This document shows, one piece after another, positions 36,324 to 44,993 of a stretch of 52,202 nucleotides of DNA. The position numbers were made by a program, and so were the translations under genes. This DNA is from Convivina intestini (GTDB lineage Bacteria > Bacillota > Bacilli > Lactobacillales > Lactobacillaceae). The stretch covers positions 83,822-136,023 of the forward strand of contig NZ_QEKT01000004.1 in NCBI RefSeq assembly GCF_003096575.1, read 5' to 3'. How positions within the stretch are numbered: the first letter of the stretch is position 1; each line of letters opens with the position of its first letter. Below the pieces are notes generated by a model. The model was not told the DNA's origin. It ran no database searches and was given only the letters and a program-made list of their open reading frames with translations.

Positions 36324-36995
36324 TTAATCCCTCGTAATATAATCCAACAGGGTAAACATAACTGCTTCATTTTCAGCTGGAATCCCATGAGCTAAAATGT
36401 CGTCAGCATTTTGTTTTAAAGCATTGTTATCAGCTGGATAGCTTTGATCATTAATAACCATCTCCCGCAAATTAGTTAATAATGGTTCAAAGTGAAACTG
36501 TAATCCTAACACATGTTTTCCCAACAGAAAGCCTTGTTGATCCACCAAATCACTCTTAAATAGCTGAATCGCTCCAGCTGGTAGCTCAGCCATTTCTTCG
36601 TGCCAATGTAAGGGATGTAACACTGCAGGCAGGCCCTTAATAACATCGCTTTGTCGATAAACTGGTGCCCAACCAACTTCCTTATATGGCGCCTTGGTTA
36701 CTGAACAACCCAAGGTTTTAGCAATTTGTTGCGCGCCATAGCAGGCACCAAAAATCGGCACGTCCAGGCTTAGTAGTTGTTTAATTAGCACCCTTTCCGC
36801 CTTAATCCATGCCAAATCATCATTAGGACTCATCGGCCCGCCCAAGATAATCAACATATCAGTGGTCTCAAGGGTTGGTAAATGGCCAAATTGATAAGGA
36901 TGATAAATATAAACATCATGTCCATGTAAAGCAGCCCAATTGGTAATCGATCCTGGGCCTTCATTAGGGGTATGTTGTAAAATATTAATCCGCAT
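36324..36995 (-). CDS. Class I glutamine amidotransferase domain protein
   Basis: A 223-residue stand-alone GATase. The nucleophile Cys is in IFGACYGAQQIA and the catalytic His-x-Glu in LQFHFEP, with IILGGPMSPND as oxyanion strand. Such single-domain proteins resemble the GMP-synthase amidotransferase part and are often annotated as GMP synthase-like, or as gamma-glutamyl hydrolases; the acceptor is unknown. AAAGGA precedes the ATG. Confidence 0.88.
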   Translation of the reverse strand: MRINILQHTPNEGPGSITNWAALHGHDVYIYHPYQFGHLPTLETTDMLIILGGPMSPNDDLAWIKAERVLIKQLLSLDVPIFGACYGAQQIAKTLGCSVTKAPYKEVGWAPVYRQSDVIKGLPAVLHPLHWHEEMAELPAGAIQLFKSDLVDQQGFLLGKHVLGLQFHFEPLLTNLREMVINDQSYPADNNALKQNADDILAHGIPAENEAVMFTLLDYITRD

Positions 36996-37081
36996 GAAAA
37001 ATCCTTTCTTTTCAACGGCAATGTTGGCCTAGGTATCGCCTGCAAATCCCTATTTTTGGTCATTCTACCATAATTTAACCA

Positions 37082-37115
37082 AATAAAAACCCCCAACACT
37101 AAGGTGTTAGAGGTT
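37082..37115 (-). terminator. Terminator of the 548-residue secreted protein gene
   Basis: On the minus strand AACCTCTAACAC and GTGTTGGGGGTT pair with some wobble around CTTA and are followed by TTTTTATTT. Confidence 0.8.
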
Positions 37116-37154
37116 CTTATATTCAGTGATTGAACTGACAAGCTATTTAACGAA

Positions 37155-38801
37155 TTAAGCTAACTTGTAAACAGTGGCATCGCCATTGTTAGCAGCATCA
37201 ATTACATTGCCGTACATGTCAGCAACACGGGCAGCACTTGAAGACCACAAAGCCCCCAAAAGCATTCCCTTGTTGTAAAGACGACGAACGTCATCAGCAA
37301 CATTTTCAGCGTCGTAGGCGATTGATCCACCGATAAATCCGGCAAGAGTCAAAGGTCCACCGATAATTTGAGCGATAGTACCAACGATTGGCACAGCTGA
37401 CAATACACCAGTAGTAATACCGGCTGCATAAGTCAAACCTGTGATACCTGCGTTAGTAAGTCCCCAAAGGATTCCAGTACCAGCGTTTTCAACCGCTTCA
37501 GTACCAAGGAAAGTACCTTCAAAGACAGCATCAGCGATAGTTGCGGCTGAAGCCTTATCGGCTTCACCGTTAACTGTCTTAGGCTCAGTAATTGCTGGTA
37601 CCTTTCCGTTAGAAAGAGCAGCAATCAATTCGTTGTCTTGCTTAGTTCCATTTGCAACACGGTTAGTGTTGTAGTTGTTGATAAGTTGAGCTGTATAAGC
37701 AGGTCCAACTGCCAACGGAATCAAGCTGTACAAAGCAACCCGGCGAGCACGATCTGCCAAACGCCATGCTTCACGCACAGCAACTTGGATACCGTAAGAA
37801 ACAGCAACACCGATTTGCAAAGGTCCACCAATTAAGGCACCGACCCATGTAGCGTTCAACACACCACCAATAGTGTAAAGTACACTGTTGATAGCAGTCC
37901 AGATGCCATCTACGACACCTGCTGCTACGTTACTAATACCTTGAATAGCGCTATCAACGCCCAAAATAGTAGTAATTGCTACCTTTGGCAAAATGTCATT
38001 GGCAACAGAAGTCTCTGCTTGAGCAGCAGCAGCCTTCTTTTCTGCAAAAGTTTCATCTTGAACTAATGCATTTCCAGTACCAGGGTTAAAGACCTTGTAC
38101 TGCTTACCATCAGCACCAGTAACTACTGTGTAGTCACCATTACTGATAGTTACTGCTTTACCATTCAAAACCAAGCTCAATTCCTTAGTTGCAGAATTGA
38201 AGTACTGATCCATAGCAGTACCATTGTTACTTAGTTGAGTATGAGTATAGGCAGCATTTTTAAACTGATTAGCATCAGCATCCTTGCTGTTAGCACCCAA
38301 GTTAGTTACAGCAACTTTAGCATTTGTAACTTCAGTTTGCTTGTTAGTGTTCTCAAGCTTTTTGAGATCACCGTTAAGCTTGCCAAAGTCAGTGCTCATG
38401 TTTTCGACTGGCGTAATCATCCGAAGATCATTAGCAGCGTCGACATCATTGCTGTACTGCTTAGGGCTAGACACTACACCATTTGACTGGTTGTTAGTAA
38501 CTTTTTTGTCGCCAAAGAAGTTGCTAGCAGTAGTCAAGACATTCTCAAACGGTACGTCTGAGTCTGGCTTGGTGTAACCACTACCCTGGTCAGTCTTAAC
38601 AATTGACTGTTCAGGTGTAGTAGTGGTGCTTGTAGCTTGAGCACTATCAGCAGTAAATGGCTGAAGTGGTGTCTGCAAAGAATCTGCAGTAAAAGGCTGC
38701 AAGTCACCAGTGTTATCGGCACTAGCTTGCACAGAGGTAAGCATACCGAAACCTAGCAAGGCTGCAATTGCTGTTGTGGAAACAGCTTTAATTGCACCCA
38801 T
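37155..38801 (-). CDS. Secreted Ala/Gly-rich protein with duplicated LQPFTADS motif, unknown function
   Basis: 548 residues beginning with a signal peptide (about 1-28, cleavage likely after VQASA). The mature N-terminus carries LQPFTADS twice, 12 residues apart, then a Thr/Ser/Pro linker. Residues ~90-270 are polar. The second half has two long hydrophobic Gly/Ala-rich stretches (about 285-355 and 435-500) separated by an Arg-rich helix (REAWRLADRARRVAL), giving several possible membrane-inserting hairpins. There is no LPxTG or other wall anchor; the chain ends in YKLA. Codon choice is strongly biased, as in the malolactic enzyme gene, pointing to high expression. AGGAGG is perfectly placed. 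I recognise no family; surface-layer-like coat or a pore-forming protein are guesses. Confidence 0.85.
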   Translation of the reverse strand: MGAIKAVSTTAIAALLGFGMLTSVQASADNTGDLQPFTADSLQTPLQPFTADSAQATSTTTTPEQSIVKTDQGSGYTKPDSDVPFENVLTTASNFFGDKKVTNNQSNGVVSSPKQYSNDVDAANDLRMITPVENMSTDFGKLNGDLKKLENTNKQTEVTNAKVAVTNLGANSKDADANQFKNAAYTHTQLSNNGTAMDQYFNSATKELSLVLNGKAVTISNGDYTVVTGADGKQYKVFNPGTGNALVQDETFAEKKAAAAQAETSVANDILPKVAITTILGVDSAIQGISNVAAGVVDGIWTAINSVLYTIGGVLNATWVGALIGGPLQIGVAVSYGIQVAVREAWRLADRARRVALYSLIPLAVGPAYTAQLINNYNTNRVANGTKQDNELIAALSNGKVPAITEPKTVNGEADKASAATIADAVFEGTFLGTEAVENAGTGILWGLTNAGITGLTYAAGITTGVLSAVPIVGTIAQIIGGPLTLAGFIGGSIAYDAENVADDVRRLYNKGMLLGALWSSSAARVADMYGNVIDAANNGDATVYKLA

Positions 38802-38856
38802 AATATCCTCCTATTATTCTTTTGTGCCCCTACCAATTTGGAATTGCACTGCTATG

Positions 38857-38865
38857 AGTATACCA
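38857..38865 (-). promoter_or_regulatory. Extended -10 promoter of the secreted protein gene
   Basis: TGGTATACT on the minus strand fits TGnTATAAT with one change, about 56 nt upstream of the ATG. No clear -35 is seen. Confidence 0.5.
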
Positions 38866-38937
38866 TAAATCCATTATAAAATTCCCAATAAAGGAATGTT
38901 TTTTAATAAAACATTGCCTAATAGTGCAATACAAGCG

Positions 38938-40182
38938 CTACCGCCAGCGGAGCTTAGTCGTTGCTACTGCAATCACAACGGCCCCACCTAAGGGTAGTAA
39001 AGCAGAATAATCAAGATGGCTGATTTCAAAAATCATAAACATGGCCATTAACGGTGCTTGCTGTGAAGCAGCCAGAAAGGCAGCCGCCATCAAAATCGTT
39101 GTTTGTGGTATTGAAATACCGGGAATAAACAGGGTTAAAATAGAACCCAACATTGCGCCTAACGCTGCGCCACTAGCAATCGCTGGTGTCAAAGTGCCAC
39201 CAGTTCCACCAGCCTTTAATGTAGAAAAAGTTAATCCGAATTTAATTAGCGCTAATAGCAATAAAGTGGTCGCAAAACTCAAACTAGAAACATTCATTGC
39301 ACTTTGAGCAATCGGCCGGCCATTCCCAAAAATATTAGGATAGTAATATGCTATAGCTCCTGTCGCTAACGCTACTAATGGTAATTGCCACAATATAGCT
39401 GTTCCTGCTTTTTGATGGGTTTGAGCCCAAGCCATTGCCTGACGGAAAAAAGCCCCAGTCACACCCGCAATTGGCGCTAACAAACAGCCTACTAATAAAA
39501 TAGAGATGGAAAAATGTAAATCACCAACAAGATAATAAGGACGAAATCCTTTCGCTAACGAACCAAATAAAGTGGCAATAATTGACATCCCCAAACTAAC
39601 TGCAATCGTTCGAATGGAGACTTTTTTTAGCAGCACCTCAATTGAAAAAAGCATTCCAGTAATGGGCGCAATATATACACCAGCAAAACCTGCCCCGGCA
39701 GCCGCCGTAACCAAAAGTTGTAGGTCATCTGAACCCAAACTGCCCAACTTCGTTTTACCTAGTAATCGTTCCCACCACTGGGCTAAAGCCGCTCCGGCCT
39801 GTCGAGGAGCTAATTCACGACCGACTGATCCACCCGTTCCAACATAAAATATCTGGGTAACAACATTGATCAAAGTTTCCATTAGTGGCATTTCCTGGCC
39901 TTTAACAGCACCCTTAATCCCTACAATTGGCCGACCATATCTACGCAGCAAGTACCACACAATTGATACGAGGATTCCACCTAGAAAAACCGACAGCAGG
40001 CGCAGCCAAGGTTGACTGCTGATTGGACTAGGTTGACTGGCTGATTCATTAAAATGTAGAAAAAATGATTCTACACCATCCAAAAAAAAGGACAACGCCA
40101 TAGCAACCAACCCGACCAGCGAGCCAACTACAACGGTCGAAAATAACAGCGTAATATTTTTTTTAACTGATCCTTGTTCCAT
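38938..40182 (-). CDS. ClC-family chloride channel/transporter
   Basis: A 414-residue membrane protein with 10 or more helices. The selectivity-filter motif GSVGREL, with the gating Glu, is intact, and the later LKAGGTGGTLTPAIASGAALG matches the family's second GxFxP-like region. There is no cytosolic CBS domain. It lies 14 nt downstream of menG in the same direction, so they are probably co-transcribed, although no functional link is evident. Such proteins exchange chloride or fluoride against protons. Confidence 0.9.
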   Translation of the reverse strand: MEQGSVKKNITLLFSTVVVGSLVGLVAMALSFFLDGVESFFLHFNESASQPSPISSQPWLRLLSVFLGGILVSIVWYLLRRYGRPIVGIKGAVKGQEMPLMETLINVVTQIFYVGTGGSVGRELAPRQAGAALAQWWERLLGKTKLGSLGSDDLQLLVTAAAGAGFAGVYIAPITGMLFSIEVLLKKVSIRTIAVSLGMSIIATLFGSLAKGFRPYYLVGDLHFSISILLVGCLLAPIAGVTGAFFRQAMAWAQTHQKAGTAILWQLPLVALATGAIAYYYPNIFGNGRPIAQSAMNVSSLSFATTLLLLALIKFGLTFSTLKAGGTGGTLTPAIASGAALGAMLGSILTLFIPGISIPQTTILMAAAFLAASQQAPLMAMFMIFEISHLDYSALLPLGGAVVIAVATTKLRWR

Positions 40183-40196
40183 AATTTTCTTCTTAA

Positions 40197-40910
40197 TTAA
40201 TCCTTGATTCCGTAATAGGCACGGGCAGCACCCAAATTAAAACTAAACGTTTTACGTTCTATAAAGCCAACTTGAGCTAATAGATGATCCAGCGCTTTAA
40301 AATCCATAAAGGCTTCAGTCGTTTCATCTAGATAACGATATTCTTGATGCTTGCCATTAGCAAATACTCGGCCAAAATTAGGAACAATTTTACGGATATA
40401 GAACTGCCAAAAAGGTTTGATAAATCGATTTTGCGGTTGTGACGTTTCTAAAATAACTAATTGTCCACCGGTCTTTAGTACTCGGTAAATTTCCGCTAAT
40501 CCTCGTTTAGGATCTGGCAAATTACGTAAACCAAAACCAATCGTTACAATGTCAAACTGATTATCCCCATAGGGCAAAGCCATGGCATCCCCCTGGGTTA
40601 ACTGAATCTTGTTCTTATACGAGCTAGTATTTATTTTTTGTTGTCCCACGGCCAGCATTTCACCACTAAAATCCAAGCCTTCTACCCGTGATTGGCGACT
40701 ACTACTTGCTGCTAATGCCAAAGCCCAGTCAGCAGTCCCAGTAGCCACATCTAAAATATCATCTCGTTGACTAAAATGAATTTTTTGCATAACTTTACGC
40801 CGCCAATGCCGGTGAGTACCCAGACTAATAATATTATTCATCCGATCATACTCAGGTGCCAAACGGTCAAACATTGCTGAAACATTTGTATTTTTAGGTG
40901 ACTGAACCAT
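40197..40910 (-). CDS. menG: Demethylmenaquinone methyltransferase
   Basis: A 237-residue class I SAM-dependent methyltransferase of the UbiE/MenG family, which adds the ring methyl group in menaquinone synthesis. Motifs: FDRLAPEYDRMNNIISLG, ILDVATGTADWAL for SAM, and IGFGLRNLPD. I chose the ATG at 40910 because GAGGA lies 7 nt upstream; an in-frame TTG at 40937 would add nine residues without a ribosome binding site. Its presence hints at quinone-dependent respiration, or a remnant of it. Confidence 0.92.
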   Translation of the reverse strand: MVQSPKNTNVSAMFDRLAPEYDRMNNIISLGTHRHWRRKVMQKIHFSQRDDILDVATGTADWALALAASSSRQSRVEGLDFSGEMLAVGQQKINTSSYKNKIQLTQGDAMALPYGDNQFDIVTIGFGLRNLPDPKRGLAEIYRVLKTGGQLVILETSQPQNRFIKPFWQFYIRKIVPNFGRVFANGKHQEYRYLDETTEAFMDFKALDHLLAQVGFIERKTFSFNLGAARAYYGIKD

Positions 40911-41076
40911 TTTAAATTCCTCAAACTTAGCGCACAATACACAATAATTATCTTATATAGATTACTACTAGGATAGCACGAAAAAGCACATCCATTGGAT
41001 AAGCTCAACATTAATATTTTACGTATATACCAATTCTTATTTTAAAATAAAAAATTAGATCCTATTACTCCTAACT

Positions 41077-41128
41077 ACATATAATAAAGACTAGATTTGT
41101 ATTTTATTACAAGCAGATGTAAACTAGA
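41077..41128 (+). promoter_or_regulatory. TGTA/TACA dyads upstream of copB, possible copper operator
   Basis: TTGTA-n6-TACAA and TTACA-n6-TGTAA lie side by side at 41098-41125. CopY-type repressors bind TACAnnTGTA; the half-sites here match but the spacing is six rather than two, so a different repressor or chance is possible. The remainder of the 264-nt gap (40911-41174) has no gene. Confidence 0.3.
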
Positions 41129-41174
41129 CCCCTAACATTACCTAATTGCATTGCCCTATAGGAGAGGAGTTCAA

Positions 41175-43241
41175 ATGAATAAAAATCAAATGCATGACAT
41201 GTCCTCAATGTCTAATCAACATGATATGAGTCAAATGTCACATAGTGATTCGATGGCTGATATGTCGTCCATGTCTCAACATAGCGGACACATGCACATG
41301 ATGGCCGGTGGTAACATGATGAATATGGACATGGGAGACATGCGTCGTCGTTTTTGGTGGTCCCTGATTCTAATGATCCCCATTATTTTTATTACCCCGC
41401 TAATGGGGCTAGATTTACCCTTTACCAAAACCTTTCCGGGTAGCAATTGGGTCACCGCTATTTTAGCTACTGCTCTTTATATAGTGGGCACCAAGCCATT
41501 TTTCACTGGGGCAATTGCTGAACTCAAACAAAAAAAGCCAGCCATGATGAGTTTAATCAGCATGGGCCTTTTAGTGACCTTCTGGTATTCAATTTACGCC
41601 TTGCTAGCCAATACCTTCCTACACAGCGATGTCATGGACTACTTCTGGGAATTTGCTACCTTAGTTGTAATCATGCTTTTAGGTCATTTATTAGAAATGT
41701 CAGCCACTATGCGGGCTGGTGATGCCACCACAGAACTTCGCAAGCTAATGCCAGAAACTGCCCATGTACAGCACGGCGACACTTTTATGGATATGCCCCT
41801 TAGTAGTCTTAAAAACGGCATGGTTGTTCAAGTTTTGGCCGGTGAAGCCTTCCCAGGTGATGGCCTGGTGCAAAGTGGACAAAGTCAAATTGATGAATCT
41901 TTGATGACTGGTGAAAGTAAACCAATTACTAAAAAAGTTGGCGATAAAGTTATCGGTGGGACCATCAATGGTGATGCCACCCTGCTAGTCTTGCTAAATG
42001 GTGTTGGTAATAATTCATTTATTGGTCAGTTGGAGAATACTTTAACTCATTCTCAAAACGCCAAATCACAAGCTGAAGATTTAGCCACCAAAGTGGCTTC
42101 TTGGCTATTCTGGCTGGCTCTCGCCTTTGCCATTGGTGCTTTTTTGATATGGACACCCCTCAAAGGGTTGAATTTTGCCATTAACATTGCCGTGACCACC
42201 TTAGTGATTGCCTGTCCCCACGCTCTAGGACTAGCCATTCCCATGGTTATCCAACGAACTAAAGCCATTGCCGCTAGTGACGGTATTTTAATTAAAAATC
42301 ATAAAAATGTGATTATGGCTAAAAATATTCAATACGCCCTAATGGATAAAACCGGCACATTAACCAATGGTCATTTTACCGTCCAAAAATTAGTATTTAC
42401 TGGCATTAAAGAAGATGATGCCCTAGCTATTATGGCTGGATTGGAAAGTCAATCAACTCACCCCTTGGCTAAATCATTAGTAAGCTATGTTACTGACAAA
42501 AAAATTCAAGCCACTCCCATGACTCAGGTTAAAGTACTAAACGGCTATGGTGTTCAGGGGCAACTAAAAAACGTTACCTATACTTTAGCTTCCGGACGCT
42601 ATTTAGATGAAAACCATATTCAGTATCAAGCCTTAGATGACATGGGGACTGTTTCCTATTTAACTGATGGTCAGCAAGTCCTCGCTGCTATTTCTCAAGG
42701 GGACAGCATCAAGACCTCAACCCCTCAGTTTATTCAAGATCTAAAGGCAGCAGGTATTACACCAGTAATGGTTACCGGTGATAATCAGCAAACCGCCAAC
42801 CATGTTGCACAACAACTTGGCATCACCGAAGTTAGGGCACAGACCTCCCCCCAAGATAAAATTAAATTAGTTAAAGAATATCAAAGTAAGGGTCAAGTAA
42901 TGATGATTGGTGATGGTATCAATGATGCCCCTGCTCTAGCTCAAGCCAACCTAAGTATCGCCATCGGCGCTGGTACACAAGTTGCTCAAGCCTCAGCTGA
43001 TGCCGTTTTGATTTCGCCTAGTCTGACTAAAGTAATTGATCTAATTCACCTAGCTCGTAATGCTAACCGTAAAGAAATTGAAAACCTATGGTGGGGGGCC
43101 GGTTATAACGTCCTCGCTATTCCTGCCGCTGCTGGGCTGTTTGCCTTTGCTGGTATTACCTTGAATCCCATGATTGGGGCCATTGTTATGTCACTATCCA
43201 CTGTGATTGTGGCTATTAACGCCCTGCTATTGCGCAAATAA
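41175..43241 (+). CDS. copB: Copper P-type ATPase, CopB type
   Basis: A 688-residue P1B heavy-metal exporter. The first ~50 residues are extremely rich in Met, His and Asp (MHDMSSMS-like runs), a metal-collecting tail typical of CopB instead of CxxC domains. The membrane motif is CPHAL (CPH, the P1B-3 class), the phosphorylation site is MDKTGTLTNG, and LMTGES is the actuator motif. It should expel copper or silver. I chose the ATG at 41175, preceded by GGAGAGGAG; the TTG at 41151 lacks such support. No copY or copZ is adjacent. Confidence 0.94.
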   Translation: MNKNQMHDMSSMSNQHDMSQMSHSDSMADMSSMSQHSGHMHMMAGGNMMNMDMGDMRRRFWWSLILMIPIIFITPLMGLDLPFTKTFPGSNWVTAILATALYIVGTKPFFTGAIAELKQKKPAMMSLISMGLLVTFWYSIYALLANTFLHSDVMDYFWEFATLVVIMLLGHLLEMSATMRAGDATTELRKLMPETAHVQHGDTFMDMPLSSLKNGMVVQVLAGEAFPGDGLVQSGQSQIDESLMTGESKPITKKVGDKVIGGTINGDATLLVLLNGVGNNSFIGQLENTLTHSQNAKSQAEDLATKVASWLFWLALAFAIGAFLIWTPLKGLNFAINIAVTTLVIACPHALGLAIPMVIQRTKAIAASDGILIKNHKNVIMAKNIQYALMDKTGTLTNGHFTVQKLVFTGIKEDDALAIMAGLESQSTHPLAKSLVSYVTDKKIQATPMTQVKVLNGYGVQGQLKNVTYTLASGRYLDENHIQYQALDDMGTVSYLTDGQQVLAAISQGDSIKTSTPQFIQDLKAAGITPVMVTGDNQQTANHVAQQLGITEVRAQTSPQDKIKLVKEYQSKGQVMMIGDGINDAPALAQANLSIAIGAGTQVAQASADAVLISPSLTKVIDLIHLARNANRKEIENLWWGAGYNVLAIPAAAGLFAFAGITLNPMIGAIVMSLSTVIVAINALLLRK

Positions 43242-43315
43242 ATTTCCCGATTAATAGCTATAAAATGTTATCCTGTTAAAGATTGCTATATAAAAAATGA
43301 TTCGAGGAGATATTC

Positions 43316-44014
43316 ATGCGCAAGTACCTTGCTGAATTTTTAGGAACCTTACTATTTATGCTCTTTGCTGGTGCGAGCATTATTTATCTAACTGCCTTTA
43401 ATTTCGCCCAAATATTTGATATCATGCTAACTTTTGGCCTAGCTTTGATGACTTCAATGTTCATCTGGGGGCCATGGGCTAATGGCGGCCACTTTAACCC
43501 GGCCGTATCAATTGGCGTGGCTATCACTGGACAAATCACTTGGAAAACTTGTCTAGGATATATTGTCGCCCAACTGCTAGGTGGTATTACTGGCCTTGGT
43601 TTTACCATTGCTGGCATCAATGGCTTATCTAACATTCAAAAATCCGCCAGTCAAAATATTTCCACCACTCAAATTTTAAGTTCCTTACATCCAACATCTA
43701 GTGATTTATTAGCACCCTATACTTTCGGGGTTGAACTAGTGCTAACTTTCTTTTTAGTATTAGTCGTCCTATTAGCAATCCAGGAGCATCCCCGCTTAAG
43801 TCCAGTCATTGCTGGGACATTTTTAACCTTAACCATGTTCACCGCATTCCCACTTAGCGGTGGTGCTTTAAACCCAGTTCGGGTGATTGCACCCATCTTC
43901 TACACTAGTAATCAGGCTGGCTCCTTTATCTGGATTTACCTAGCAGCTCAACTTCTGGCGGCTGTCTTAGCCGGCGGAGTGCTACGTATCTTTTACCGTC
44001 CGAAACAAGCTTAA
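43316..44014 (+). CDS. MIP-family aquaporin / glycerol facilitator with NPA and NPV motifs
   Basis: A 232-residue six-helix channel. The first pore motif is HFNPAVS; the second reads LNPVRVIAP, so the usual NPA is NPV while the selectivity-filter Arg after it is kept. The lack of a large glycerol-type insertion suggests a water channel, but substrate cannot be fixed. It follows copB by 74 nt without a terminator, so it may be co-transcribed. GAGGAGA precedes the ATG. Confidence 0.9.
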   Translation: MRKYLAEFLGTLLFMLFAGASIIYLTAFNFAQIFDIMLTFGLALMTSMFIWGPWANGGHFNPAVSIGVAITGQITWKTCLGYIVAQLLGGITGLGFTIAGINGLSNIQKSASQNISTTQILSSLHPTSSDLLAPYTFGVELVLTFFLVLVVLLAIQEHPRLSPVIAGTFLTLTMFTAFPLSGGALNPVRVIAPIFYTSNQAGSFIWIYLAAQLLAAVLAGGVLRIFYRPKQA

Positions 44015-44017
44015 AAT

Positions 44018-44057
44018 AAAATAGGTGAGTTGCTAAATAGCAATTCACCTATTTTTT
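44018..44057. terminator. Bidirectional terminator, aquaporin / RluA-family gene
   Basis: AAAATAGGTGAGTTGC pairs with GCAATTCACCTATTTT around TAAATA; T-runs are present on both sides. Confidence 0.92.
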
Positions 44058-44946
44058 ATTCCAAAAATAATTGATTATTTTTAAGTTTAATTGACAAACA
44101 CTGTCTACTAAACGGCTGAATCAAATCCAACTGCCCGGCTTGTAACATTAACCGATTGGCTTGGGGTCCACCATACAAAGAATCCCCAATGATTGGGTGT
44201 CCTACACTTGCTAAATGCACCCGTATCTGGTGCATTCGGCCGGTCGATAGCGCTAATTTAAGTAAACTCCTATCGCTTAGTTGCTCAACAACCTGCCAAG
44301 TGGTTTGAGCTAGCTGGCCACAATCGTCATTTACCCACCGTAATCGATCATCAGTTGGATGTTGCCCAATCGGCCGATTAATAATACCGGTAGTAGCTGA
44401 CATATGTCCTTTGACCCAAGCATAATAAGTCCGCTGCATTTCTTTTTTACTAAGCTGACGGTTTAAGATTGGTACCACAATTGGATTTTTAGCAATGAGG
44501 ACCAATCCCGAAGTATCCCGATCTAATCGATGAACCATATATGGCCGAGCTGGTACTTGCGCCGATACAGCTTGGTTTTGTTTCAGATAAGCGGCTGCAT
44601 AATTTAATAGCGTATCATCCTCACTTGGGGAATGGGCATGCATTTTCATTCCGGCTGGTTTATCAAGCACCATTAGGTCATTATTTTCATAAATAACTTT
44701 AATTGCTCGATGATAATTAGGCCGATAACTGTCTGGCGCATAAAAATCATCCGTGTGAAACTTCATGGTCAGGCGATCATCTATTTTTAATACATAGCTT
44801 GTAGCAACAATCTGACCATTAACAACTAAACCTTTATTTTGCCGTAAGGCGCCCCGTAAACGTTTCGGTAAATAGCTATTAATTAAAAATTCTTTAATTG
44901 ATTTTCCACTACTATAATCATCAACTAATACTCGATATTGCCACAT
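44056..44946 (-). CDS. RluA-family pseudouridine synthase
   Basis: A 296-residue enzyme that isomerises uridine in rRNA or tRNA. An N-terminal S4-like region (residues 1-70) precedes the catalytic domain with the nucleophile Asp in HRLDRDTSGLVL, and LSTGRMHQIRVH. It resembles RluD or YjbO-type proteins; the exact target is unknown. GGAAGA precedes the ATG. It is separated from the upstream ltaS gene by a terminator. Confidence 0.92.
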   Translation of the reverse strand: MWQYRVLVDDYSSGKSIKEFLINSYLPKRLRGALRQNKGLVVNGQIVATSYVLKIDDRLTMKFHTDDFYAPDSYRPNYHRAIKVIYENNDLMVLDKPAGMKMHAHSPSEDDTLLNYAAAYLKQNQAVSAQVPARPYMVHRLDRDTSGLVLIAKNPIVVPILNRQLSKKEMQRTYYAWVKGHMSATTGIINRPIGQHPTDDRLRWVNDDCGQLAQTTWQVVEQLSDRSLLKLALSTGRMHQIRVHLASVGHPIIGDSLYGGPQANRLMLQAGQLDLIQPFSRQCLSIKLKNNQLFLE

Positions 44947-44959
44947 GTCATCTTCCCAA

Positions 44960-44988
44960 AAAGGACTAGTAGTTTATACTAGTCCTTT
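44960..44988 (-). terminator. Terminator of the ltaS operon
   Basis: AAAGGACTAGTA and TACTAGTCCTTT pair; on the minus strand TTTTT follows the stem. Confidence 0.85.
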
Positions 44989-44993
44989 ATTTA

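Noticed and set aside
38235-38722. Overlapping frames inside the secreted-protein gene
   Set aside because: They are shadows of the biased codons of that gene.
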